NCBI GenBank assembly: GCA_964648005.1
Contig: CAZYKR010000144.1
Span: forward strand, 1 to 11,282
Source: JAGQTE01 sp964648005
GTDB lineage: Bacteria; Actinomycetota; Acidimicrobiia; Acidimicrobiales; Acidimicrobilacustridaceae
DNA: 11,282 bases
Direction of reading: 5' to 3'
Below, piece after piece: positions 1 through 6,399 of this stretch. Within the stretch, counting starts at the first letter, position 1. Each line of letters opens with the position of its first letter. The notes under the pieces were generated by a model. That model had not been told where the DNA came from and did not search any database. It saw only the letters and a program-made list of their open reading frames with translations. Position numbers and translations under genes: made by a program.

Positions 1-1
1 C

Positions 2-367
2 GGCCGCACCTGGGACCAGCCGCGCGGCGTGCGGCTGCGGCTGGCGCTGGAGCGGACCCCCACGCTGGTCGATCGGATCTACACCCCGGCCGAGCGTGTC
101 TACTGCGAGGCCCGTCGGGATCCCACCGAGCGCTTCGCCGTGCGCTTCGCCGCCAAGGAGGCTGCCCTCAAAGCGCTCGGCATCGGGGTCTTCCGCGTCC
201 CGCTGACCGACATCGAGGTGCGGCGCGCCGACAGCGGTGCGCCGTCGCTCGTGCTGGTCGGCGCCGCTGCGGCGTTGGCGGACGATGCGGGTGTGGCGAC
301 GTGGCACCTCACGTTGAGCCACACGGCACACACCGCCGTTGCGGTGGCGCTGGCACTCGGGGGCTAG
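2..367 (+). CDS. acpS: Holo-[acyl-carrier-protein] synthase, 5' end outside the window
   Basis: Transfers 4'-phosphopantetheine from CoA to the serine of acyl carrier protein, activating it for fatty-acid synthesis in the cytoplasm. The diagnostic motif RFAAKEAALKALG is at about 145-183; its KEA glutamate is a Mg2+ ligand in the family. The C-terminal WHLTLSHTAHTAVAVA strand is also typical. The frame is open to the left edge. Aligned by eye to E. coli AcpS, the Asp at 14-16 takes the place of the conserved N-terminal metal-binding Asp, with Arg six residues later and another Arg in the LERT stretch, as in the family. This suggests that only about four or five codons lie outside the window. 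A GTG at 29 is a possible start but would remove that Asp, so I treat the gene as 5'-partial. The residues after the Asp (QPR) are unlike the usual hydrophobic strand. The stop is 11 nt before the next ATG, suggesting an operon. Confidence 0.88.
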   Translation, partial: GRTWDQPRGVRLRLALERTPTLVDRIYTPAERVYCEARRDPTERFAVRFAAKEAALKALGIGVFRVPLTDIEVRRADSGAPSLVLVGAAAALADDAGVATWHLTLSHTAHTAVAVALALGG

Positions 368-378
368 CTTCGCCCGCC

Positions 379-1668
379 ATGGGTCAGGGCCAACGCCTCC
401 AAGACGCCCGCCGGGTGGTGGCGGCCACGACCATCCTGTCCCGGGCGGCGCGGCGGGCCCGGCGCCGTCAGCGTGCCGGCGAGCCGTGGCGGCCCGTGGT
501 GGCCGAGGAGCTGCGCGTCGCCTTCGAGCACCTCGGTCCGACCTACACCAAGCTCGGCCAGATGATGGCGTCGACGCCGGGTCTGTTCCCCGACTACCTG
601 GTCGAGGGCATGCAGGGCTGCCTCGACCAGGTGCGCCCGTTGCCGGATGCGCTCGTGCAGCGCGTGATCACCGAAGAGCTCGGCGCCCCGCCCCACGAGG
701 TCTTCGCCTGGTTCGACACGACGCCGCTGGCCTCGGCGTCGATCGGTCAGGTGCATCGGGCGCGCACCGTCGACGGGCACGACGTCGTGGTGAAGGTGCA
801 ACGTCCGGGCATCACCCGGCGCATCGACTCCGACCTGCGGTTCATGGCGGCGGGCGCCCGGCTGGTGGAGCGGCTGTCGGTGCGCGCCCGCCTGGTGCAG
901 CCGGTGGCCACGGTCGAGGACTTCGCCCAGACGCTGCGCGGCGAGCTGAGCTTCATGATCGAGGCGCGGGCGATGGAGGAGATCACGGCGGCGCTGGCGG
1001 ACTTCGCCGACGCCGACATGATCCGCATCCCGACGGTGCACTGGCGCTCGACCACGCCGCGCGTGCTGACGATGGACTACGTCGAGGGGTACCGCCTCGA
1101 TGACGTGGCGGCGCACGAGCGTGCCGGCGTCGACGGCGCCGCGCTGCTCCGAACGACGGTGCGCGGGTGGCTGCACGGCACGCTGGTGCACGGGGTCTTC
1201 CACGGCGACCTGCACGCCGGCAACCTCTGCGTCGACACCGAGGGGCGGGCCTGTTTCATCGATTTCGGCATCTGCGGCCACCTCTCCGACGAGGCCCGCG
1301 ACAACCTGTTCCGGGCGCTGCCGGCGCTGCTGGCCCGCGACTACCGGGGGCTGGCCGAGGCCTTGTTCGTGCCCATCGATCCCGACCCGTCGTTCGACCT
1401 CGACGCGCTGGTGCGCGATCTGGAGCGGTCGCTGGCCCCGGTCCTGGACGCGCCGCTCGGGGAGGTGTCGTACGCCCAGGCATTCGTCGAGGTGGTCCGG
1501 GTCGGCATGCGTCACGGCGTGTTGCTGCCCAAGGACCTCATCCTGGTCTTCAAGCAGTTCTTCTACGTGGAGCGGTTCACCACGGCGTTGGCGCCGGAGT
1601 GGCAGCCGCTCAACGACCCGGAGCTGATGGCGCAGATCCTCACCGCCGTGGCCTCCAGCGCCGACTGA
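379..1668 (+). CDS. ABC1/UbiB-family atypical protein kinase-like protein (429 aa)
   Basis: Member of the ABC1/ADCK/UbiB atypical kinase family, whose characterised members support quinone biosynthesis or lipid handling through ATPase-like activity. Visible family features are the KxGQ motif (K58-Q61), the Ala-rich loop ASASIGQVHRA (from A118) that replaces the normal P-loop, the VVKVQRPGI lysine (K139), the catalytic-loop HGDLHAGN (H275-N282) and the metal-binding IDFG (D295-G297). The ATG at 379 follows the acpS stop by 11 nt; an earlier ATG in the same frame at 301 lies deep inside acpS and is unlikely. At 429 aa the protein is shorter than E. coli UbiB (about 546 aa), and I see no C-terminal transmembrane helices, so it is probably soluble or peripheral. 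The C-terminal stretch around KQFFYVERF resembles mycobacterial Rv0647c-like proteins, from memory. Actinobacteria make menaquinone, so a ubiquinone role should not be assumed. Substrate unknown. Confidence 0.85.
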   Translation: MGQGQRLQDARRVVAATTILSRAARRARRRQRAGEPWRPVVAEELRVAFEHLGPTYTKLGQMMASTPGLFPDYLVEGMQGCLDQVRPLPDALVQRVITEELGAPPHEVFAWFDTTPLASASIGQVHRARTVDGHDVVVKVQRPGITRRIDSDLRFMAAGARLVERLSVRARLVQPVATVEDFAQTLRGELSFMIEARAMEEITAALADFADADMIRIPTVHWRSTTPRVLTMDYVEGYRLDDVAAHERAGVDGAALLRTTVRGWLHGTLVHGVFHGDLHAGNLCVDTEGRACFIDFGICGHLSDEARDNLFRALPALLARDYRGLAEALFVPIDPDPSFDLDALVRDLERSLAPVLDAPLGEVSYAQAFVEVVRVGMRHGVLLPKDLILVFKQFFYVERFTTALAPEWQPLNDPELMAQILTAVASSAD

Positions 1669-1710
1669 GGGCGGTCCGCGCCCGGTTCGTGTGACGACGG
1701 CGCCGGCGCG

Positions 1711-1714
1711 GGAG
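1711..1714 (+). promoter_or_regulatory. Shine-Dalgarno GGAG that decides the nnr start
   Basis: GGAG lies 9 nt before the ATG at 1724. The alternative in-frame GTG at 1691 has no comparable site at proper spacing (the nearest purine run is about 20 nt away), and the protein start MLPVTTPAEM matches how this family usually begins. Confidence 0.6.
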
Positions 1715-1723
1715 ACTGAGGTC

Positions 1724-3127
1724 ATGTTGCCGGTGACGACCCCTGCCGAGATGGGCGCGATCGACCGCGGCGCGGCAGATCCCGTGGAGGTGCTGATCCG
1801 ACGGGCCGGTGAGGCCGTGGCCTACGAAGCGCGCGACCTGCTCGGCGGCACCTACGGCCGGAGCGTGGTCGTGGTGGCCGGCAAGGGCAACAACGGCAAC
1901 GACGGTCGGGATGCGGCGCGCCGGTTGGCTCGACGTGGCGTACGGACGATCGTCGTGGATGCGGCCGAGGCGCCCCCGGTGCTCCCCGATGCCGACCTGG
2001 TCATCGACGCCGCCTACGGCACCGGGTTCTCGGGCACCTACCGCTCGCCGCGCCCGGCTCGGCCGGACACTCCGGTGCTGGCCATCGACATCCCGTCGGG
2101 CATCGACGGCCTGACCGGCCGCCCCGGCGGGGAGCCCCTCGTGGCGGACCGCACGATCTGCCTCACCGCCCTCAAGCCGGGGGTCCTGCTCGAGCCGGGG
2201 GCGACGTGCTGCGGGGACGTCGACGTGGCGGACATCGGGCTCGACGTGGACCGGCTGCCGGACGGCACGCCGATCCGCACCCACCTGCTCACGGCCGATG
2301 ACGTCGCCGCCTGGTGGCCCGAGCGCTCGGCCGAGGACCACAAGTGGCGCAGCGCCGTGTGGGCCGTCGGCGGCAGTCCTGGGATGACGGGTGCGGTGGC
2401 CCTGACGGTGGCGGGCGCGCAGCGCACCGGTGCGGGCTACGTGCGGTGGTCCACGCCCGGTGCGACCGTGGCCACGACATCGGGCGTGGCGATCGAGGCG
2501 GTCGGCGCCGAGCTGGCCGGGACCGGTTGGGGGGCCGAGGTGCTCGCCGATCACCTGCGGTTCGGTGCCCTCGTCCTCGGCAACGGGCTCGGGCGCGACC
2601 CGGCCCAGCGGGCGGACCTGCGCATGGTGGTGGGCAGCGCCGCCGTGCCGACGGTGGTCGACGCGGACGGGCTCACCCTGCTCGGTGAGCAAGCCGACGA
2701 GGTCGTGCAACCGCACACGATCCTCACCCCCCACGACGGCGAGTTCGAGCGCCTGGTGGGCCACGGTCCGGGACCGGACCGCATCGGCGACGTGCGCCGG
2801 CTGGCCGAGCGACTGGGGTGCGTGGTGCTGTTGAAGGGCCCGCTGACGATCGTCGCTGGCCCCGACGGTCGGGTGCTGCTGACCAACACCGGCGACGCGC
2901 GCCTCGCCACGGCCGGCACGGGTGACGTCCTCGCCGGCATGGTGGCGGCATGTTGCGCCCGCGGCCTCGCACCGCTCGAGGCGGCGGCGACGGCAGCGTT
3001 CGTCCACGGCCGCGCTGCGGCCCTAGGCTGGACAGACGGCCTGGTCGCCGGCGACGTGGCGGCACTCGTCCCCGCAGCGCTGGCCGGCCTCGCCGGAGCG
3101 GGAGACGATCCCGTGCCGGTGCCTTGA
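1724..3127 (+). CDS. nnr: Bifunctional NAD(P)H-hydrate epimerase / ADP-dependent NAD(P)H-hydrate dehydratase
   Basis: Repairs hydrated NADH and NADPH: the N-terminal YjeF/NnrE domain epimerises R- and S-NAD(P)HX, and the C-terminal NnrD domain dehydrates S-NAD(P)HX using ADP. The NnrE half (about residues 1-210) shows GKGNNGNDGRD (G53-D63), DAAYGTGFSG and DIPSGID; the usual GNNGGDG is here GNNGNDG. The NnrD half (about 220-467) shows GGSPGMTGA, DADGLTLL, LTPHDGE (T335-E340) and AGTGDVLAG (G398-D401), the nucleotide-binding and catalytic signature. At 467 aa it is slightly shorter than the roughly 515 aa E. coli Nnr. Start chosen at ATG 1724 by Shine-Dalgarno and N-terminal conservation; GTG 1691 would add 11 residues. 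It sits 55 nt after the kinase gene and 23 nt before the CBS gene. Association with acpS and alr is a common bacterial arrangement. Confidence 0.93.
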   Translation: MLPVTTPAEMGAIDRGAADPVEVLIRRAGEAVAYEARDLLGGTYGRSVVVVAGKGNNGNDGRDAARRLARRGVRTIVVDAAEAPPVLPDADLVIDAAYGTGFSGTYRSPRPARPDTPVLAIDIPSGIDGLTGRPGGEPLVADRTICLTALKPGVLLEPGATCCGDVDVADIGLDVDRLPDGTPIRTHLLTADDVAAWWPERSAEDHKWRSAVWAVGGSPGMTGAVALTVAGAQRTGAGYVRWSTPGATVATTSGVAIEAVGAELAGTGWGAEVLADHLRFGALVLGNGLGRDPAQRADLRMVVGSAAVPTVVDADGLTLLGEQADEVVQPHTILTPHDGEFERLVGHGPGPDRIGDVRRLAERLGCVVLLKGPLTIVAGPDGRVLLTNTGDARLATAGTGDVLAGMVAACCARGLAPLEAAATAAFVHGRAAALGWTDGLVAGDVAALVPAALAGLAGAGDDPVPVP

Positions 3128-3150
3128 CGCTCGACGTCCCGGAGGATCCC

Positions 3151-3618
3151 ATGGCGCTCGATTCCCCCATCCGCGAGATCATGGTCACCGACGTGTTGAC
3201 CTTCGCCCCGGGCGATGACGTGGCGACGGCGATGCGCACCCTGATCGACCGTGGCTTCAACGGCGCTCCGGTCGTCGAGCCGTCGGGCCGCATCGCCGGG
3301 ATGCTCACGGCGACCGATCTGATCGTGCAGGGCGTGCGGATCCACTTCCCGACGATCGTGAACTTCCTCGGGGTCAACATCGAGATCCCGTCGCTGCGCG
3401 AGAAGCACCTCAACGCCGACATCGAGAAGATCCTCGGCGGCGTGGTGGGCGACGTGATGCACACCGAGGTGGTGACGATGCCGGTCGACGGCACCGTGCA
3501 GGACGCGGCGACGTTGATGCACGACGAGGACGTCTCGCGCCTCCCCGTGGTCGACGACGAGTGGAACCTGCAGGGCATCGTCACCCGCAAGGACATCCTG
3601 CGCGCCCTGCTGGCGTAG
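3151..3618 (+). CDS. Small tandem CBS-domain protein (155 aa)
   Basis: Consists of two CBS motifs and nothing else. The first covers about residues 5-62 (IREIMVTDVLTF ... NGAPVVEPSGRIAGMLTATDLI). The second covers about 97-155 (VGDVMHTEVVTM ... SRLPVVDDEWNLQGIVTRKDIL). They are joined by a roughly 35-residue helical linker containing HFPTIVNFLGVNIEI. Tandem CBS pairs typically bind adenine nucleotides (AMP, ATP, SAM) and regulate a partner protein or act as free sensors. No catalytic domain, signal peptide or membrane segment is present. A GGAGG at 3141-3145, 5 nt before the ATG, fixes the start. The gene lies between nnr and alr with gaps of 23 and 10 nt, so it is probably co-transcribed. 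The specific ligand and partner cannot be read from sequence; a link to NAD(P) or adenylate status is only a guess from its neighbour nnr. Confidence 0.88.
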   Translation: MALDSPIREIMVTDVLTFAPGDDVATAMRTLIDRGFNGAPVVEPSGRIAGMLTATDLIVQGVRIHFPTIVNFLGVNIEIPSLREKHLNADIEKILGGVVGDVMHTEVVTMPVDGTVQDAATLMHDEDVSRLPVVDDEWNLQGIVTRKDILRALLA

Positions 3619-3628
3619 GCCCGGAGCC

Positions 3629-4777
3629 ATGCGCGCCGCCGTGGCCGAGGTCGATCTCGGCGCCATCGCCCACAACGTCGCCGTCCTCGCCGACGCCGTG
3701 GCGCCGGCGGCGTTGTGTGCGGTGGTCAAGGCTGACGGCTACGGGCACGGCGCCATCGCCGTCGCCGAGACGGCGCTCGCCGCAGGCGCGACCTGGCTCG
3801 CCGTGGCCCTCGTCGAGGAGGGCGCGGTGCTGCGCAAGGCGGGCATCGAGGCGCCGATCCTGCTGCTGTCCGAGCCGCGCCCGAACGATGTCGACGTGGC
3901 GGTGCACCACGGGCTGACCCTGACGGTCTACCGCCGCGCCACGATCGAGGCGGCCGCTGACGCCGCGGCGGCGACGGGCCGCACGGTCGACGTCCACCTC
4001 AAGGTCAACACCGGCATGAACCGGGTCGGCGCGGCGCCGGGCGAGATCGTGGGTCTGGCGCGCGCCGTCGATGCGCAGCCGGGTCTGGCGCTGGCCGGGG
4101 TATGGACGCACTGCGCCGTCGCCGACGAGCCGGGCAACCCGTTCACCGATGTGCAGCTCGACCGGTTCGACGCGGTATGCGCCGATCTCGACGCCGCCGG
4201 TCTGCTGCCACCGCTGCGTCACACCGGGAACTCCGCCGTCGCCATCGACCACCGGCGCGGGCACTTCGACCTGGTGCGGTGCGGCATCGCCGTGTACGGC
4301 CTGCCGCCCTCGCCGGCGCTGGCGGGACGGATCGACCTGCGTCCGGCGATGACGCTGCGCGCCGAGGTGGCGATGGTCAAGCGCGTGCGCGCCGGTGAGC
4401 GCATCTCGTACGGGCAACGCCACCACGTGGTGGCGGACACGACCGTCGCCACGGTCCCCATCGGGTACGCCGACGGGGTGCCCCGTCGGCTGGCGTCGGT
4501 GGGCGGCGTCGTGCTCATCGGCGGTCGGCGACGACCGATCGTCGGCGTCGTGACCATGGACCAGCTCATGGTGGACTGCGGGGACGATGAGGTCGCCGAG
4601 GGCGATGAGGTGGTGCTGATCGGACGGCAGGGGAGCGAGACCGTGCTCGCCGACGACTGGGCGGTGCCGCTGGGCACGATCGGGTACGAGATCGTGTGCG
4701 GGATCGGGCCGCGGGTCCCTCGGCTGTACCGCCGCCCGGCACCTGGCGCCAGGCCGGTCGGCACCGCCGGGCCGTGA
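3629..4777 (+). CDS. alr: Alanine racemase (PLP-dependent)
   Basis: Interconverts L- and D-alanine, supplying D-Ala for peptidoglycan in the cytoplasm. The N-terminal TIM barrel carries the PLP lysine in AVVKADGYGHG (K34). The second catalytic base is the tyrosine of RISYGQRHHV (Y261), close to the position of Y265 in Geobacillus Alr. Other conserved blocks are HLKVNTGMNRVG, the HTGNSAV stretch, the TMDQLMVD substrate-site segment and the C-terminal GTIGYEIVCGIGPRVPRLYRR. The length of 382 aa is normal. The ATG at 3629 comes 10 nt after the CBS-gene stop, with a GGAG at 3623-3626 that is unusually close, so translational coupling is likely. The stop TGA overlaps the GTG of the next gene (GTGA at 4774-4777). 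Having alr upstream of tsaE-tsaB-rimI-tsaD matches mycobacteria, but here three extra genes intervene. Confidence 0.96.
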   Translation: MRAAVAEVDLGAIAHNVAVLADAVAPAALCAVVKADGYGHGAIAVAETALAAGATWLAVALVEEGAVLRKAGIEAPILLLSEPRPNDVDVAVHHGLTLTVYRRATIEAAADAAAATGRTVDVHLKVNTGMNRVGAAPGEIVGLARAVDAQPGLALAGVWTHCAVADEPGNPFTDVQLDRFDAVCADLDAAGLLPPLRHTGNSAVAIDHRRGHFDLVRCGIAVYGLPPSPALAGRIDLRPAMTLRAEVAMVKRVRAGERISYGQRHHVVADTTVATVPIGYADGVPRRLASVGGVVLIGGRRRPIVGVVTMDQLMVDCGDDEVAEGDEVVLIGRQGSETVLADDWAVPLGTIGYEIVCGIGPRVPRLYRRPAPGARPVGTAGP

Positions 4778-5925
4778 CCCGCCGTCGGGTCCTGCTGCTC
4801 GAGCCGTGGTACGGGGGGAGCCATCGGGCGTGGGCCGACGGTCTGGTGGCGGCGAGCGGTCACGACATCGAGCTGTGCACCCACCCGGCCGTCGCCTGGC
4901 GGTGGCGGCTGCGCGGCGGCGCCGTGACCATGGCCGAGCTGGTCGAGGCGTCGGTGGAAGCGCGCGGCAGGCCCGATGTGGTCCTCGCCTCTGGCATGCT
5001 CGACCTCGCGCGCGTTGCCGGCCTGACCCGGCGATCGCTCGCCGGTGTCCCGCTGGCGCTGTACCTGCACGAGAACCAGCTCGCCTTCCCGGCACAGGCG
5101 GCCAACGCGCCCACCGACGACCAGGCGTTCACGACGTGGACCTCGATGGCGGCCGCCGACGCCGTGTGGTGCAACTCGGCGCACCACCGTGCCGTCATCG
5201 CCACCGCATTGGACGATCGGCTGCACCGCGTCCCGGACCTGGCGCACGACCACCTGGTGGCGGGGGTGCTGGCGCGCACCGGGGTGCTCGCCGTCGGCGT
5301 CGACACGGCCGCCCTCATCGCCGCGCCGCGACGCAGCGAGGCCGACGGGGGTGCCGCGCCGCTGGTGGTGTGGAACCAGCGATGGGACCACGACAAGGAT
5401 CCGGGACGGATGCTCGGCATCCTGCTCCGCCTGGCCGACGCCGGTGTGGCGTTCGAGGTGGCGCTGGCGGGCGAGAACCGGCGGACCGATCCCCGCGAGA
5501 TCACCGAGGCCATCGAGCGGCTGGGCCGGCGGGTCGTGCACGTCGGGCACCTCGATCGCGCCGGCTACGTCGAGCTGCTGCTGGCGGCCGACGTCGTGGT
5601 GTCGGTCGCCCGCCACGAATTCTTCGGGATCGCCGTCGTGGAGGCCATGGCCGCCGGCGCCGTGCCCCTGCTCCCGGCGCGCCTCAGCTATCCCGAGCTG
5701 ATCCCGGCCCACCTGGCCGACGCCGTGCTGTACCGGTCCGGGCTCCACGACCGCCTCCGGACCGTGCTCGAGGACCTCGACGGGGCACGGCGGCGTGTCG
5801 CCGGTCTGCGCCAGGCCATGGCGGCCCACGACTGGTCGGTGGTGGCACCGCGCTACGACGCCGCCATCGAGGCCCTCGCTGCCGGCGGGCCTCCGGACCC
5901 GCCGCAACCCGTTCCGGTACCCTAG
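4774..5925 (+). CDS. DUF3524/GT4-type glycosyltransferase, GTDC1/QTMAN-like (candidate tRNA-queuosine mannosyltransferase)
   Basis: The N-terminal region (about 4-170) has the landmarks I associate with DUF3524, the N-terminal domain of animal GTDC1/QTMAN: LEPWYGGSH (E10-H17), WRWRLRGG (W42-G49) and the LHENQLAFP block (H99 onward). The C-terminal half (about 195-380) is a GT4-like Rossmann domain. It has NQRWDHDKDP (N201-P210, compare the HRWEHDK of GTDC1) and a retaining-glycosyltransferase EX7E motif in HEFFGIAVVEAMAAG (E282, E290). Animal QTMAN adds mannose to queuosine-34 of tRNA-Asp using GDP-mannose; whether this bacterial homologue does the same is inference. The GTG start overlaps the alr stop by 4 nt, so translation is coupled to alr. 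There is no signal peptide or membrane segment, so it is cytoplasmic. The last codons lie in an inverted repeat. Alternative: a glycosyltransferase for another nucleoside or a small metabolite. No queuosine-synthesis gene is in the window. Confidence 0.82.
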   Translation: MTRRRVLLLEPWYGGSHRAWADGLVAASGHDIELCTHPAVAWRWRLRGGAVTMAELVEASVEARGRPDVVLASGMLDLARVAGLTRRSLAGVPLALYLHENQLAFPAQAANAPTDDQAFTTWTSMAAADAVWCNSAHHRAVIATALDDRLHRVPDLAHDHLVAGVLARTGVLAVGVDTAALIAAPRRSEADGGAAPLVVWNQRWDHDKDPGRMLGILLRLADAGVAFEVALAGENRRTDPREITEAIERLGRRVVHVGHLDRAGYVELLLAADVVVSVARHEFFGIAVVEAMAAGAVPLLPARLSYPELIPAHLADAVLYRSGLHDRLRTVLEDLDGARRRVAGLRQAMAAHDWSVVAPRYDAAIEALAAGGPPDPPQPVPVP

Positions 5926-5937
5926 GGGGTACTGGGA
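5912..5937. promoter_or_regulatory. Inverted repeat: terminator-like hairpin or CsoR/CstR-like operator
   Basis: An 11-bp stem (5912-5922 with 5927-5937) has two G-T wobbles and encloses a 4-nt loop, TAGG, that includes part of the upstream gene's stop codon (5923-5925). As RNA it would form a stable hairpin but lacks a following U-tract, so it would be a non-canonical terminator. Its core, TACCC-TAGG-GGGTA (5918-5931), is a perfect palindrome of the TACCC-n4-GGGTA form seen in operators of CsoR-family repressors (copper, or persulfide in CstR). It lies 77 nt upstream of the thioredoxin ATG. Both roles are inference. No convincing -35/-10 pair was seen nearby. Confidence 0.4.
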
Positions 5938-6008
5938 ATAGCGGGACCCTCAGGCTCGTTGGACCCGGTGCGTGCCGCCGAACGGCACCGATCCGAAGGA
6001 GTTGCACC
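5926..6008 (+). promoter_or_regulatory. Only sizeable intergenic gap; possible promoter and 5' leader of the trx-udg-tsa genes
   Basis: This 83-bp gap separates the glycosyltransferase from thioredoxin and is the most likely place for an internal promoter. TTGGAC at 5959-5964 resembles a -35 hexamer, but I find no good -10 at 16-18 nt. A second small hairpin, GTGCCG/CGGCAC (5972-5977 with 5983-5988, 5-nt loop), sits just before the thioredoxin ribosome-binding site; an alternative pairing CGGTGC/GCACCG (5966-5971 with 5985-5990) is mutually exclusive with it. Whether these affect translation is unknown. Confidence 0.3.
5996..6001 (+). promoter_or_regulatory. Strong Shine-Dalgarno AAGGAG for thioredoxin
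   Basis: AAGGAG lies 7 nt upstream of the ATG at 6009, one of the two best ribosome-binding sites in the window. It fixes the thioredoxin start, although the reading frame stays open far upstream through the glycosyltransferase gene. Confidence 0.7.
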
Positions 6009-6377
6009 ATGTCCGCCGCCACCGTCGAACTCACCACGGAGAGCTTCGAGCAGACGATCACCGACAATGAGATCGTGCTCGTCGACTTCTGGGCTTCGTG
6101 GTGTGGCCCGTGCCGGGCCTTCGCCCCCACCTTCGAGGCCGCAGCCGCAGCCAACCCCGACATCGTCTTCGCCAAGGTCGACACCGAGGCGCAGCAGCAG
6201 CTGGCCGCCGCCTTCGACATCCGGTCGATCCCGACGCTGATGGTGTTTCGCGACGAGGTCATCCTCTACGCGCAGCCGGGCGCCCTTCCCGCCGCCATGC
6301 TCGACGACCTGATCGCCAAGGTCCGCGAGGTCGACATGGACGACGTGAAGCGTCAGATCGCCGCTCAGGCCGGCTGA
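6009..6377 (+). CDS. trxA: Thioredoxin (122 aa, WCGPC active site)
   Basis: Cytosolic dithiol-disulfide oxidoreductase. The thioredoxin fold is evident from VDFWASWCGPC (catalytic C32 and C35, preceded by D26 and W31), KVDTEA, and the cis-proline loop SIPTLMVF (P75). The AFAPTF segment just after the active site, the PGALP segment and the C-terminal extension of about 15 residues after the last thioredoxin helix resemble mycobacterial TrxB (Rv1471), as I recall it, more than E. coli TrxA; the symbol is therefore generic. The start is fixed by a strong AAGGAG. It is the first gene after the 83-bp gap and may head a transcript running into the glycosylase (22 nt downstream) and tsaEB-rimI-tsaD. 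The CsoR/CstR-like palindrome upstream would suit copper- or persulfide-responsive control, but this is not shown. No thioredoxin reductase is in the window. Confidence 0.94.
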   Translation: MSAATVELTTESFEQTITDNEIVLVDFWASWCGPCRAFAPTFEAAAAANPDIVFAKVDTEAQQQLAAAFDIRSIPTLMVFRDEVILYAQPGALPAAMLDDLIAKVREVDMDDVKRQIAAQAG

Positions 6378-6399
6378 GCCCGGCCGCTAGCCTGGCGGG

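Noticed and set aside
301..378. Earlier ATG for the ABC1-family gene
   Set aside because: It would overlap most of the conserved acpS C-terminus by about 67 nt and add a non-conserved leader; ATG 379 fits the gene spacing.
1700..1709. Perfect 10-bp palindrome GCGCCGGCGC in the gap before nnr
   Set aside because: Short and pure G/C in a very GC-rich genome, so easily expected by chance. No flanking features support an operator.
1691..1723. GTG at 1691 as an alternative nnr start
   Set aside because: No Shine-Dalgarno at suitable spacing, and the added residues are not family-like. ATG 1724 has GGAG 9 nt upstream and the conserved start.
364..3007. Long minus-strand open frames opposite the ABC1 gene and nnr
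   Set aside because: GC-driven shadows of well-supported plus-strand genes.
4219..5907. A 562-codon open frame on the minus strand
   Set aside because: Antisense to alr and the glycosyltransferase, with low-complexity Arg/His/Gly composition and no recognisable motif.
4806..6008. Open frame running continuously into thioredoxin from inside the glycosyltransferase gene
   Set aside because: The upstream part is a shadow frame of the glycosyltransferase. Thioredoxin homology starts at 6009, directly after a strong ribosome-binding site, so this is not a fusion protein.
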